A stretch of DNA of 64,000 nt. It comes from an uncultured Dysgonomonas sp. GTDB lineage: Bacteria > Bacteroidota > Bacteroidia > Bacteroidales > Dysgonomonadaceae. The stretch is from positions 62,001 to 126,000 of the forward strand of contig NZ_CAKUOF010000011.1 in NCBI RefSeq assembly GCF_934668725.1, in the 5' to 3' direction. A program made the translations under genes and the position numbers. Positions within the stretch are counted from its first letter, which is position 1; each line of letters begins with the position of its first letter. This document shows positions 8,029 to 17,296 of this stretch, in pieces. The notes beneath the pieces are model-generated. The model was not told the origin of the DNA, made no database searches, and saw nothing but the letters and a program-made list of their open reading frames with translations.

Positions 8029-8787
8029 ATGAAAAAGATTGCATTGATAACAGGGGCTACCTCGGGAATTGGAAAGGCTACAGCTGAGAGATTGGCTGAA
8101 AACGGGTTTGATATTATTATCACCGGACGCAGAAAAGAAAAGTTACAGGAACTAGAGGATGTACTTAAAAAAGAATATAATGCTGATGTGCTTTCTTTGG
8201 AGTTTGATGTTCGTAATTATGCGGAGGTTGAAAAGTATCTTGGTAGTCTTCCCGAACGATGGAAGAGGGTAGATGTCCTTGTTAATAATGCAGGTCTTGC
8301 GGTTGGCTTGAATTCTATTCAAGAAGGGGTTGTGGATGATTGGGAGCGAATGGTTGATACCAATGTAAAAGGTTTGTTATACGTGACACGCATTATTTCG
8401 CCGGGCATGGTCGAGCGTAGATCTGGGCATATTATCAATATAGGTTCTATTGCTTCCCGGGAGGTGTATGCTAATGGCGGAGTATATTGTGCAACTAAAC
8501 ATGCCGTAAAAGCATTGTCGCAGGGGATGCGTTTAGATATGGTAGATTACGGTGTTAAAGTAACTTTGGTTTGTCCGGGAGCTGTAGAAACCGAATTTTC
8601 AGTAGTTCGTTTTAAGGGTGATCAAACTCGTGCCGATAAGGTATACGACGGTTTTGTTCCGCTTGCAGCAGAAGATGTCGCAGATGCTATTTATTATGCA
8701 GTATCGGCTCCGGATCATGTGGATGTGCAGGATGTACTGTTGATGGCAAAGGCTCAGGCTTCGGCAACTGTTTTTCATAAGGAATAG
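8029..8787 (+). CDS. SDR family NAD(P)-dependent oxidoreductase (YdfG-like)
   Basis: A classical short-chain dehydrogenase of 252 residues. The cofactor motif is TGATSGIG (8-15), GRR near 33-35 suggests NADP preference, NNAG is at 86-89, and the catalytic Ser140, Tyr153 and Lys157 (YCATK) are in place. Overall it resembles YdfG-type 3-hydroxy acid/serine dehydrogenases, but substrates cannot be assigned from sequence. It is preceded by a 21-bp palindrome that may be an operator, and followed 75 nt later by the NAD(P)HX repair gene. Confidence 0.92.
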   Translation: MKKIALITGATSGIGKATAERLAENGFDIIITGRRKEKLQELEDVLKKEYNADVLSLEFDVRNYAEVEKYLGSLPERWKRVDVLVNNAGLAVGLNSIQEGVVDDWERMVDTNVKGLLYVTRIISPGMVERRSGHIINIGSIASREVYANGGVYCATKHAVKALSQGMRLDMVDYGVKVTLVCPGAVETEFSVVRFKGDQTRADKVYDGFVPLAAEDVADAIYYAVSAPDHVDVQDVLLMAKAQASATVFHKE

Positions 8788-8862
8788 TTTCTTAAGAGTA
8801 ATAGGGTGTGAAATAAATTAGAATATTTAATCGGTTTTCAACCTTTTATAAAAGCTTAGTTT

Positions 8863-10371
8863 ATGGTGAAGATTTTTGATGTATCTCAGATAAAGAAAAT
8901 AGATCATTGTACAGTCTTGAATCAGGGGGTTACCTCTGTTGATTTAATGGAAAGAGCTTCGCTTGCAGTTTCGGAAAAGCTTATTCGTGTTTTAGATATG
9001 AATCAGCCGGTGCTTGTTTTCGCAGGAATGGGTAATAATGGAGGCGACGCTCTGGCTGTAGCCCGTATATTGTTGTCCAAGCATTTTAAGTTAAGTGTAT
9101 ACGTTGTTGCACCTGATGATCGGTTTTCGGACGATTGCCGAGAAAATAAGGAGAGATTGGAGCGTTTGACAAGTATATATATCATAAAAGATAAAAAGGA
9201 TATTCCTCATATATACCCCGATTGTATTATAATTGACGGATTATTTGGGTCGGGATTGAACCGCCCTTTGCAAGGTGTGTTTTTAGACCTTGTTAAGGCA
9301 ATAAATTTGTCTCGTAACAAGGTATATTCTATTGATATGCCATCGGGGTTGTTTGTTGATAATAATTTGAATAATAATAAGGAGGGCATTGTTAGAGCCG
9401 AAAAAGTTTTTACTTTCCAATTTCCTAAACTATCATTGCTTTTGCCTGAAAGTGGAGATTATTGTCAAAAGATGATCGTTCTTGATATTGGCTTGTGTGA
9501 TAAATGTATTAATGAAGAGGGTACTGATATTTACCTTACTGAAAAGGCAGATGTAGCATTACTACCATTGCCTAGAAATGTTTTTTCGCATAAAGGGACT
9601 TATGGAAAGGCTATGTTGATTGCAGGTTCATATGGCAAAATGGGTGCTGCTGTATTGTCTGCTCGTGCCTGTTTGCGGACGGGTGTGGGGCTTTTGACCA
9701 TGCATATACCTCGTTGTGGGGTCGATGTATTACAGACCGTTGTTCCCGAAGCTATGGTTGATGCCGATGAATGTCTGGAAAATATAAGTGGGGTAGAGTT
9801 GGATATTGATCCGTTTACAATAGGCATAGGACCGGGTATTGGGGTTGGAAATAAAGCTAATGATTTATTACATGATTTGTTTGATCGCTATCGTAAGTCG
9901 ATGGTGATTGATGCGGATGCACTTAATCTGATCGCAAGAGATGAGGTGCTCAGAAATAAGATACCCCCCAAGAGTATTTTAACGCCGCATCCTGTAGAAT
10001 TTGACCGTTTGTCGGGAGGCATATCTGATAGTGGTTATGAACGTTTGCAAAAAGCCAGAGACTTTGCAAGGAGGTATGATGTTTATATTGTATTAAAGGG
10101 GGCTTACACAGCCATAGTTACTCCTGAGTATAAAGTGTTCTTTAATCCGACTGGAAATCCGGGTATGGCGACCGGAGGAAGTGGTGATGTTTTAACCGGG
10201 ATGATAACTTCTTTGTTGGCTCAAGGGTATTTTCCACAAGACGCAGCAATTTTGGGAGTATATTTACATGGTTTAGCGGGGGATTTAGCTGCAAAATCAA
10301 AATCCCAGCAAGGAATGTTGCCTACTGATATGATTGAATATATCGGTAAAGCGTACCGAGCTCTGAAATAA
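8863..10371 (+). CDS. nnr: Bifunctional NAD(P)HX epimerase / ADP-dependent dehydratase
   Basis: A 502-residue nicotinamide-nucleotide repair enzyme. The N-terminal YjeF_N epimerase domain (about 1-215) has FAGMGNNGGDALAVAR and DGLFGSGLNRPL, and interconverts R and S forms of hydrated NAD(P)H. The C-terminal dehydratase domain (about 225-500) belongs to the ribokinase-like fold, with KGTYGKAMLIAGS, GIGPGIG and the nucleotide site NPTGNPGMATGGSGDVLTG, and dehydrates S-NAD(P)HX using ADP. The fusion and length match the common bacterial form. Both active regions look intact. Confidence 0.95.
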   Translation: MVKIFDVSQIKKIDHCTVLNQGVTSVDLMERASLAVSEKLIRVLDMNQPVLVFAGMGNNGGDALAVARILLSKHFKLSVYVVAPDDRFSDDCRENKERLERLTSIYIIKDKKDIPHIYPDCIIIDGLFGSGLNRPLQGVFLDLVKAINLSRNKVYSIDMPSGLFVDNNLNNNKEGIVRAEKVFTFQFPKLSLLLPESGDYCQKMIVLDIGLCDKCINEEGTDIYLTEKADVALLPLPRNVFSHKGTYGKAMLIAGSYGKMGAAVLSARACLRTGVGLLTMHIPRCGVDVLQTVVPEAMVDADECLENISGVELDIDPFTIGIGPGIGVGNKANDLLHDLFDRYRKSMVIDADALNLIARDEVLRNKIPPKSILTPHPVEFDRLSGGISDSGYERLQKARDFARRYDVYIVLKGAYTAIVTPEYKVFFNPTGNPGMATGGSGDVLTGMITSLLAQGYFPQDAAILGVYLHGLAGDLAAKSKSQQGMLPTDMIEYIGKAYRALK

Positions 10372-10457
10372 TGAAAAAAAGTTGTGATTTTATATTATTG
10401 ATTTCTAAATTTTTAGAGTCATTGGTCTGTTTTTTTTGAAAAAAAGTGTTTGAAATG

Positions 10458-10488
10458 TTTGCAGGAATAGAAATATCCACTACCTTTG
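10458..10488 (+). promoter_or_regulatory. Promoter of tRNA-Glu (and probably rpsT)
   Basis: A textbook Bacteroidota promoter: TTTG at 10458-10461, a 19-nt spacer and TACCTTTG at 10481-10488. Transcription should begin near 10495, about 50 nt before tRNA-Glu. The ribosomal protein gene follows 42 nt after the tRNA with no terminator between, so both may share this promoter. Confidence 0.85.
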
Positions 10489-10545
10489 CATCCGCAATCG
10501 AGAGATAAACGGTGTTTGAAAAGTCAAGCAATATCTCAAAGTAAT

Positions 10546-10617
10546 GGTCCATTCGTCTATCGGTTAGGACGCCAGGTTTTCATCCTGGAAAGAGGGGTTC
10601 GACTCCCCTATGGACTA
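10546..10617 (+). tRNA. tRNA-Glu (anticodon TTC)
   Basis: A 72-nt cloverleaf. The acceptor stem pairs GGTCCAT (10546-10552) with ATGGACT, with a G-U closing pair and discriminator A10617. The anticodon stem CCAGG/CCTGG encloses a loop with TTC at 10579-10581. The T arm contains GGTTCGACTCC. The 3' CCA is not encoded and must be added after transcription. Confidence 0.97.
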
Positions 10618-10659
10618 CAAGTAAATAAGAAACAAACAAAATAATTGAGATTAGTCATT

Positions 10660-10911
10660 ATGGCAAATCATAAATCATCGATAAAAAGAATACGTCAAAC
10701 AGATGTGAAGCGTCTGAGAAATAGATATGTTGCTAAAACGGCTCGTAATTCGGTTAAGAGGCTTCGTGCTTTAACTGATAAAGAGGAAGCGAAGAAATTA
10801 TATCCATCTGTATCTTCAATGTTAGATAAGTTGGCTAAAAAGAATGTTATTCACAAAAATAAGGCTGCTAACTTGAAATCGAAATTGGCTCATCATGTGA
10901 ATTCTTTATAA
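10660..10911 (+). CDS. rpsT: 30S ribosomal protein S20
   Basis: An 83-residue basic protein beginning MANHKSSIKRIRQ, the conserved start of S20, which binds 16S rRNA and stabilises the 30S subunit. The ATG at 10660 is chosen over an in-frame TTG at 10645, since the alternative would add five non-conserved residues. It lies just after tRNA-Glu and is followed by a strong intrinsic terminator. Helical and Lys/Arg-rich throughout, as expected. Confidence 0.97.
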   Translation: MANHKSSIKRIRQTDVKRLRNRYVAKTARNSVKRLRALTDKEEAKKLYPSVSSMLDKLAKKNVIHKNKAANLKSKLAHHVNSL

Positions 10912-10934
10912 GAAATCACTTTCGAAATAATAGG

Positions 10935-10966
10935 AAGGGTTGAACTGGAAAGTTCAACCTTTCTTG
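10935..10966 (+). terminator. Intrinsic terminator after rpsT
   Basis: A hairpin with stem GGTTGAACT (10938-10946), GGAA tetraloop and AGTTCAACC (10951-10959), extended by A-T pairs and one G-U pair, followed by TTTCTT. Placed 24 nt after the rpsT stop. Confidence 0.8.
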
Positions 10967-11149
10967 TGTTTAGTTGCTTCCTATTCGCTTTTTTTTGTTA
11001 AAATTTTTTATCGCGGATGGTCTTGGAGCTTTGAATTATTAATTAAGACTAATAGGAGGGTTGTTTTTGAACAGTTTTCTGTCATATCTGTTATATTTGT
11101 GTCTTTCTAGTGTTTAGGAAAAAAATAATATAATAAATTGTTTTAAATT

Positions 11150-11368
11150 ATGAAAAAAATAGCATTGTCATTAGTTATGTCTTGCGCTTTATTGGCTTCA
11201 ACTGCAGTTATGGCTCAAGATGCAAAACCTGCGAAAGCTGAAAAGGCTAAAACTGAAACTAAATCATGTTGTTCTAAGGGTGCTGATAAAAAAGCTGCTT
11301 GTACATCGAAAGGTGAAACAAAGAGTGATGCGAAAAAAACTGCTCCTGCAAAAACTGAAAAGAAGTAA
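11150..11368 (+). CDS. Small secreted Lys/Ala-rich protein
   Basis: A 72-residue protein of unknown function. Residues 1-22 form a clear signal peptide (MKKIALSLVMSCALLASTAVMA, cut here at AMA-like VMA before Gln23), so the product is exported. The mature part is low-complexity, rich in Lys, Ala and Thr, with Cys residues in SCCSKG and AACTSK. It has no recognisable fold and is probably disordered. A metal- or polyanion-binding role is conceivable but not shown. Its codon pattern and signal peptide favour it over the 78-residue reading frame that overlaps it. Confidence 0.7.
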   Translation: MKKIALSLVMSCALLASTAVMAQDAKPAKAEKAKTETKSCCSKGADKKAACTSKGETKSDAKKTAPAKTEKK

Positions 11369-11500
11369 GTTAGATATAGATTCAGGTCTTTTTCTGAAGG
11401 ATACGCTAGTGGTCATTTTGTTGATTATTAGCGTATTTTTTTATGTGAAGATGTGAGTTTTAGCCTCTCTCTGTTTTGAAATTATGATATCTTAATTTGC

Positions 11501-11531
11501 TTGTTTTTACGGGTTATTTTTTGTATATTTG
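11501..11531 (+). promoter_or_regulatory. Putative gyrB promoter
   Basis: TTG at 11501-11503 and TATATTTG at 11524-11531 with a 20-nt gap fit the Bacteroidota consensus. The start codon lies about 70 nt downstream. Confidence 0.6.
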
Positions 11532-11601
11532 TTTGCTTTTTTGAGGAGGTTTGTGCACTATTGCTTGGAACAACTTGAAGATGCACGCTAAATGAAATAA
11601 A

Positions 11602-13560
11602 ATGACAGATAACGAAAAAAATCTAGCAAGCGGCTCGTATTCCGCCGACAATATTCAAGTATTAGAAGGTCTTGAGGCTGTTAGAAAGAGACCCGCCATG
11701 TATATTGGTGATATAGGTGAAAAAGGTTTACATCACTTGGTTTATGAAGTCGTCGATAACTCTATTGATGAGGCATTAGCCGGTTACTGTAATGATATTA
11801 GGGTAACTATTCTCGAGGATAATTCTATCTCCGTTTGGGATAATGGACGTGGTATTCCTGTGGGAATGATGGAAAAAGAGCAAAAGTCGGCTCTAGAAGT
11901 CGTTTTAACTGTTCTTCATGCCGGAGGTAAGTTTGATAAAGGAACTTATAAAGTTTCCGGAGGACTTCATGGAGTAGGGGTATCTTGTGTGAATGCACTG
12001 TCTACTTATCTGAAAGCTGAAGTGCGTAGAGAGGGTAAAATACATATGCTCGATTTTTCATGTGGAAAGCCTTTGCATGAGATTCAAGTATTAGGTGATG
12101 CGACCGATACAGGTACAACTATTACATTTACACCCGACAGCAGTATATTTGTAACGACCGAATATAAATATGACACTCTTGCTTCCCGTTTACGTGAACT
12201 TTCGTTTTTGAATGCAGGCATTAAATTGTCACTGACCGACCGGAGACATAAAAAAGAAGATGGTTCTTATAAGACTGATGTTTTTTACTCGGAAAAAGGT
12301 CTTGAAGAATTTGTTAAATATATAGATGCAGCGAAGGAGGCTCTTATAGAGGATGTTATACATATTAGCACCGAAAAACAAGGAGTTCCCGTAGAAGTTG
12401 CCATAACGTATAATACATCTTATAATGAGAATGTATATTCGTATGTGAATAATATTCACACGATAGAAGGAGGTACTCACTTAACCGGTTTCCGCAGAGG
12501 ATTATCGCGTACATTGAAGAAGTATGCAGATGATATGAAAATGCTGGAGAAAGTGAAAGTGGATATTAGTGGCGATGATTTCCGTGAAGGATTAACTGCT
12601 GTTGTATCTATTAAAGTGGCAGAACCTCAGTTTGAAGGACAAACCAAAACCAAATTAGGTAATAATGAGGTAATGGGAGCAGTCGATCAGGCAGTTGGAG
12701 AAGCTTTAGGGTATTATTTGGAGGAACACCCGAAGGAAGCTAAAATCATTGTTGAGAAAGTAATTCTAGCAGCTACGGCTCGTTATGCAGCTCGTAAAGC
12801 ACGTGAAATGGTGCAACGTAAATCACCTCTTACAGGTGGTGGGCTGCCCGGAAAATTAGCCGACTGCTCAAGTAAAGATCCTGCCGTTTGTGAAATATTT
12901 CTTGTCGAAGGAGATTCGGCTGGTGGTACTGCAAAACAGGGACGTGACCGTGGATTTCAAGCTATTCTTCCATTAAGAGGTAAAATTCTGAATGTGGAAA
13001 AGGCTATGCAGCACAAGGTTCTCGAAAGTGAAGAAATCAGAAACATATATACTGCACTTGGAGTTTCAATCGGTACAGAAGATGATACAAAAGAGCTGAA
13101 TCTGGATAAACTGCGTTACCATAAGGTTGTTATCATGACCGATGCTGATGTTGACGGTAGTCACATTGCAACTTTGATTCTAACATTCTTTTTCCGCCAT
13201 ATGAGACCCTTAATTGAATTGGGATATATTTATATTGCTACTCCTCCTCTTTATTTATGTAAAAAAGGTAAGGTTGAAGAGTACTGTTGGGATGAAAGAC
13301 AACGTCAGGCGTTTATTGATAAATATGGCGAGGGTAATGAAAGTGCTATTCATACGCAACGATATAAAGGTCTTGGAGAGATGAATGCTGCTCAGTTATG
13401 GGATACGACAATGAATCCCGAGCACAGAACACTTCGTCAAGTAACTATTGAGAATGGTGCGGAAGCAGATCACATTTTCTCAATGTTGATGGGAGAAGAA
13501 GTTGCTCCTAGACGTGAATTTATTGAAGATAATGCAACGTATGCAAAAATAGATGCATAA
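11602..13560 (+). CDS. gyrB: DNA gyrase subunit B
   Basis: A 652-residue type IIA topoisomerase ATPase subunit that works with GyrA to introduce negative supercoils. The GHKL ATPase domain has VLEGLEAVRKRPAMYIG, the ATP-binding NSIDEA and DNGRGIP, and GGLHGVG. The TOPRIM domain has EGDSAGG and DADVDGSHI. The C-terminal region ends with the conserved ANATYAKIDA-like tail. The short form without the proteobacterial insert is normal for Bacteroidota. A second GyrB-like protein at 32142-33998 is the topoisomerase IV subunit; the HLVYEVVDNSIDEALAG segment marks this one as gyrase. Confidence 0.96.
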   Translation: MTDNEKNLASGSYSADNIQVLEGLEAVRKRPAMYIGDIGEKGLHHLVYEVVDNSIDEALAGYCNDIRVTILEDNSISVWDNGRGIPVGMMEKEQKSALEVVLTVLHAGGKFDKGTYKVSGGLHGVGVSCVNALSTYLKAEVRREGKIHMLDFSCGKPLHEIQVLGDATDTGTTITFTPDSSIFVTTEYKYDTLASRLRELSFLNAGIKLSLTDRRHKKEDGSYKTDVFYSEKGLEEFVKYIDAAKEALIEDVIHISTEKQGVPVEVAITYNTSYNENVYSYVNNIHTIEGGTHLTGFRRGLSRTLKKYADDMKMLEKVKVDISGDDFREGLTAVVSIKVAEPQFEGQTKTKLGNNEVMGAVDQAVGEALGYYLEEHPKEAKIIVEKVILAATARYAARKAREMVQRKSPLTGGGLPGKLADCSSKDPAVCEIFLVEGDSAGGTAKQGRDRGFQAILPLRGKILNVEKAMQHKVLESEEIRNIYTALGVSIGTEDDTKELNLDKLRYHKVVIMTDADVDGSHIATLILTFFFRHMRPLIELGYIYIATPPLYLCKKGKVEEYCWDERQRQAFIDKYGEGNESAIHTQRYKGLGEMNAAQLWDTTMNPEHRTLRQVTIENGAEADHIFSMLMGEEVAPRREFIEDNATYAKIDA

Positions 13561-13580
13561 TTTAAATTATTATATAATAG

Positions 13581-13608
13581 AGGGATACAATTATTGTATC
13601 CCTTTTTT
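13581..13608 (+). terminator. Intrinsic terminator after gyrB
   Basis: A perfect 10-bp stem, AGGGATACAA (13581-13590) and TTGTATCCCT (13594-13603), with a 3-nt loop and a T-run to 13608, 20 nt after the gyrB stop. Confidence 0.9.
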
Positions 13609-13691
13609 GTATACTTTCAAGTCATAAAAAAATAAGCTTTTTAATCTGTTTTTCTTAATAATTACTACATTTGTTTGAACGCAAATGATTC

Positions 13692-14603
13692 ATGATGAAT
13701 AAAACGATATATCCTCCTAAATTGAAAAGAGGGGATAAAGCTATAATAATATCACCTTCGGGAAATGTCGATATCCAATATATAAATGGTGCATCTAAAG
13801 TATTGCAGAATTGGGGCTTGCTGGTAGAAGTAGCTACCTATGCAGATAGACAATATGGCAGATTTGCCGGAACGGTTGACCAACGGGGTGCCGATTTGCA
13901 GCAGGCAATGGATGATCCGAATGTGAAACTGATATTCTGTTCAAGAGGAGGCTTTGGTGTTGTGCATTTACTGGATAAACTTAACTTTGAAGGTATAAGG
14001 CAATATCCTAAATGGATTGTTGGTTATAGTGATATTACAGCTTTACACTTGGCTTTATTACAAGAGGGCATCGTTTCTTTACATGCCCCAATGGCTCGTC
14101 ATTTGACAGAGGATAGTCTTGATATAGCCAGTGTTTATTTGAAAGATGCTTTATTTATAAATATGCCCGACTATTTCTTGGCATCACATTCCTTGAATAG
14201 AAAAGGTTTAGTGACGGGTAAATTATTTGGTGGAAATTTGGCGGTTTTGAGTGGGTTAATAGGTACACCTTATATGGAAGTTCCTGAAAATGGAATTTTG
14301 TTTATAGAAGACATTGCCGAATCTCCTTACAAAATAGATCGTATGATGTGGCAATTGAAGCTATCAGGAATACTTGGTCGTATATCTGCTTTGGTTATCG
14401 GTCAGTTTACGGATTGTCTTGAAGATCCATTGATGGGTTCGACAATTTATGAATCTATAAGAGATATTGTAAAAGAATATAACTACCCTTTAGTTTTTGA
14501 TTTTCCGGTAGGGCATGTTAAAGAAAATTACACTCTTTTGCATGGTGGTCTGGTTGAGATTGAAGTTCGAGAAAATAAGGTCAAAATGAAAAGTAGTAAG
14601 TGA
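13692..14603 (+). CDS. ldcA: LD-carboxypeptidase (peptidase S66)
   Basis: A 303-residue S66 serine peptidase, the family that trims the terminal D-Ala from tetrapeptides during cytoplasmic murein recycling. The Ser-Glu-His triad is visible: Ser113 in VGYSDITAL, Glu206 in FIEDI and His275 in FPVGHV. No signal peptide is present, in line with a cytosolic recycling role. The family also includes microcin C7 self-immunity enzymes, so substrate is inferred. Two adjacent ATGs (13692, 13695) can serve as start. Its stop overlaps the start of the antiporter gene (TGATG), so translation is probably coupled. Confidence 0.9.
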   Translation: MMNKTIYPPKLKRGDKAIIISPSGNVDIQYINGASKVLQNWGLLVEVATYADRQYGRFAGTVDQRGADLQQAMDDPNVKLIFCSRGGFGVVHLLDKLNFEGIRQYPKWIVGYSDITALHLALLQEGIVSLHAPMARHLTEDSLDIASVYLKDALFINMPDYFLASHSLNRKGLVTGKLFGGNLAVLSGLIGTPYMEVPENGILFIEDIAESPYKIDRMMWQLKLSGILGRISALVIGQFTDCLEDPLMGSTIYESIRDIVKEYNYPLVFDFPVGHVKENYTLLHGGLVEIEVRENKVKMKSSK

Positions 14604-16099
14604 TGTTAGAGACTGTTTTATTAATATTGTCGATACTGCTTTTTATTAGTATAGTAGTTGGTCGAATCGGAGGACGTTTAGGTATTCCGGTATTAGTTTT
14701 ATTCTTGGCTGTAGGAATGATTTTCGGGTCAAATGGTGTAGGTATAATATTTAATAACTTGAAATTAGCTGAGGGTATTGGTACAGTAGCCCTTTGTATT
14801 ATTTTATTTTCAGGTGGATTAAATACCAAATTTCATGAAATAAAACCCGTCATCAAGCAGAGTGTGATGTTGGCTACTGCGGGGGTTGTACTAACTGCTT
14901 CTTTTACCGGACTATTTGCATGGTGGTTATGTGGTGAGTTGCTCCCTTCGTTGGGTATTTCTTTATTGACAGCCATTTTATTGGCATCAGTTATGTCTTC
15001 TACCGACTCGGCAGCTGTATTTGCTATACTTGGTTCCAAAAATGTGCAACTAAAAAATCATTTACGGCCGATGCTTGAGTTTGAAAGTGGTAGTAACGAC
15101 CCGATGGCATATATGCTAACCATTACTCTTATTGGACTGATAAAGGCCGGAGGCGAGCCCAATATTCCGATGATAATTTTATCAATCCTGATGCAAATAA
15201 TTGTCGGAACTACGGTTGGATATTTTGTCGGACGATTAGCTGTATATGTATTGAATAGGATCAAAATTGGTAATGAGGTTTATTATCCGATTATCGTATT
15301 GACATTCTGTATATTTATCTTTTCTTTTACACACTTTGTGAACGGGAACGGATATTTAGCTGTATATATCGGAGGATTAATAATTGGTAACTCTAAATTT
15401 GTAACAAAGCGTACCACATTTAAATTGTTTGATGCTATTTCGTGGCTTAGCCAAATACTTATGTTCTTAACCTTAGGCTTGCTTGTGAATCCGATAGAGT
15501 TATTACCTGTTGCAGTTCCCGCACTTCTTATCGGTCTGTTTGTGATTTTTATTGCACGTCCTCTGAGTGTTTTTATTAGCTTATTGCCTTTTAGGAAGAT
15601 GGGGTATAAAGATAAAGTTTTCATTTCGTGGGTTGGGTTACGGGGTGCTGTGCCTATTATATTTGCCATATTTCCACTTACAGCAGGAGTTCCCCATGCT
15701 CAATTTATATTTAATGTAGTATTTTTTATAACATTGCTGTCTATACTACTGCAAGGAACTTTTCTTACTCAGGTTGCTCAGTGGTTAGGTTTACTGGGAC
15801 CTACTAAGGTGCGTCACCGACACGATGATTTTGATATGGAATTACCCGAAGAAATAGGCTCTTTTTCAACTGAAATAGTAGTTACGGAGCATGCTGTTAA
15901 GGATGGTAATAAGTTGATGGATATGCCTTTGCCTGATGATGCCCTTGTTGTTATGGTAAAACGTAATGATAAGTATTTTGTACCTAAAGGAAAAACTGAA
16001 CTCCATGTGGGTGATAAGCTCTTGATAATGGTAAATAACGAAGAAACATTATCGCAAACATATCATAGTATGGGGTTGGCAAGTTTATATCCTAAATAA
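14603..16099 (+). CDS. Cation/proton antiporter, CvrA/NhaP2-like
   Basis: A 498-residue CPA1-type antiporter with about twelve hydrophobic segments over residues 1-395, including the TM with SSTDSAAVFAIL and the following ESGSNDPMAYM that carries the essential acidic residue. A soluble TrkA_C (RCK-C) domain at about 415-495 (DMPLPDDALVVMVKRNDKYFVPKG) suggests ligand or cation gating. The family exchanges K+ or Na+ for H+ and affects cell volume. The ATG at 14603 overlaps the TGA of the LD-carboxypeptidase gene and is preferred to the GTG one codon earlier. Confidence 0.92.
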   Translation: MLETVLLILSILLFISIVVGRIGGRLGIPVLVLFLAVGMIFGSNGVGIIFNNLKLAEGIGTVALCIILFSGGLNTKFHEIKPVIKQSVMLATAGVVLTASFTGLFAWWLCGELLPSLGISLLTAILLASVMSSTDSAAVFAILGSKNVQLKNHLRPMLEFESGSNDPMAYMLTITLIGLIKAGGEPNIPMIILSILMQIIVGTTVGYFVGRLAVYVLNRIKIGNEVYYPIIVLTFCIFIFSFTHFVNGNGYLAVYIGGLIIGNSKFVTKRTTFKLFDAISWLSQILMFLTLGLLVNPIELLPVAVPALLIGLFVIFIARPLSVFISLLPFRKMGYKDKVFISWVGLRGAVPIIFAIFPLTAGVPHAQFIFNVVFFITLLSILLQGTFLTQVAQWLGLLGPTKVRHRHDDFDMELPEEIGSFSTEIVVTEHAVKDGNKLMDMPLPDDALVVMVKRNDKYFVPKGKTELHVGDKLLIMVNNEETLSQTYHSMGLASLYPK

Positions 16100-16226
16100 A
16101 TGCAGGAGCAAATAAGTACCCTTACTTGATTAATGCATATCTTTGTAATAAAAAAAGGTAAGTACTAAATTAACTATCTTCGGGTTATAGCAATCTGTAG
16201 ATATTGTATTTTCAAAGTAATAATAT

Positions 16227-16239
16227 AGGCCTGAGGCCT
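16227..16239 (+). promoter_or_regulatory. Dyad AGGCCTGAGGCCT in the glutaminyl cyclase leader
   Basis: A 13-bp dyad centred on G, preceded by AAAGTAATAATAT and ending 7 nt before the start codon. The same arrangement with a compensatory C-to-T/G-to-A change occurs before the LuxR-type gene at 30359. It could be an RNA hairpin near the start codon or a protein-binding site. Confidence 0.45.
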
Positions 16240-16246
16240 GAAATTT

Positions 16247-17248
16247 ATGAACATGACTTTTAAATATACTGCATTAGCCTGCTTTATGACGGGCTTGTTA
16301 GCTTGTTCGTGTGGGCAAAAAACTGTAAATAATACGTCTTCTGTGACTCAGGACTATAAGCAAGTTTCACCCGATTTCAATTCGGATAGTGCCTATTATT
16401 TTGTAGATAAGCAAGTCGCTTTTGGGCCACGTGTACCTAACTCGGAGGCTCATAAAGCTTGTGGTGATTATCTGGTAGCCGAACTCGAGCGTTTTGGTGC
16501 TACAGTTACTCAACAAAAAGCTGATTTGAAAGCTTTTGATGGAACCATATTACATGCACGTAATATAATTGGGAGGTTTAACCCTGAAAAAACGGACCGC
16601 ATACTCCTATTTGCACATTGGGATACACGCCCCTTTTCGGATAAAGATCCGGACGAAAAAAACTATCACACTCCGGTACAGGGAGCTAATGATGGTGCAA
16701 GCGGAGTAGGGGTATTGCTTGAAGTTGCTCGTATATTACAAGAAAAAACTCCCGATTTAGGTGTCGATATTATTTTCTTTGATGCAGAAGATTATGGAGC
16801 TCCGGCTTTTGCTCATGATATCCCTTCGGGAGAAGGATGGTGCTTAGGTTCAGAATATTGGTCTAAAAATCCTCATGTACCCGGATATAAAGCACGTTTT
16901 GGTATTTTACTCGATATGGTGGGTGCTCCTGATGCTACATTTTATAAAGAAGCAATATCAAGACAATATGCTCAGGGTATTGTTGAAAAAGTGTGGAGTA
17001 CAGCCCGTGATTTAGGTTATGGAAGATATTTTGTAGATAAAAATGGCGGTGGTATTACTGATGATCATGTACCTGTAAATGAGAATAGAGGTATTCCTAG
17101 TATTGATATTATTCAGTATGATTTAAGTACTGATTCAGGTTTCGGATGGTATCATCATACAACAAAAGATGATATGAATAATATCAGTAAAGAAACACTT
17201 AAGGCTGTAGGGCAAACGGTTTTGGAAGTAGTGTATAAAGAAAAATAA
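16247..17248 (+). CDS. Glutaminyl-peptide cyclotransferase-like M28 lipoprotein
   Basis: A 333-residue M28-family protein that resembles the Bacteroidota glutaminyl cyclases known from Porphyromonas, which convert N-terminal Gln of exported proteins to pyroglutamate. It has a hydrophobic leader with a lipobox ending at Cys20 or Cys22, so it is predicted to be a lipoprotein. Zinc-site residues visible are Asp149 (GANDGASG), Glu181 (DAED) and His304 (WYHHTTKDD), with Asp223 in LLDMVG. Aminopeptidases of M28 share the fold; the single-zinc cyclase reading is favoured but not proven. A dyad motif overlaps its leader. Confidence 0.85.
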   Translation: MNMTFKYTALACFMTGLLACSCGQKTVNNTSSVTQDYKQVSPDFNSDSAYYFVDKQVAFGPRVPNSEAHKACGDYLVAELERFGATVTQQKADLKAFDGTILHARNIIGRFNPEKTDRILLFAHWDTRPFSDKDPDEKNYHTPVQGANDGASGVGVLLEVARILQEKTPDLGVDIIFFDAEDYGAPAFAHDIPSGEGWCLGSEYWSKNPHVPGYKARFGILLDMVGAPDATFYKEAISRQYAQGIVEKVWSTARDLGYGRYFVDKNGGGITDDHVPVNENRGIPSIDIIQYDLSTDSGFGWYHHTTKDDMNNISKETLKAVGQTVLEVVYKEK

Positions 17249-17296
17249 ATTTGTTGTCGAACAAAGCAAGAATGAATAGATATATAGATTAAGAAA

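Noticed and set aside
10645..10659. Earlier TTG start for rpsT
   Set aside because: The conserved S20 N-terminus begins at the ATG at 10660.
11220..11456. A 78-codon frame overlapping the small secreted protein gene
   Set aside because: It is a shifted frame of the Lys-rich region, with no signal peptide or start context. The 72-residue frame with a clear signal peptide is preferred.
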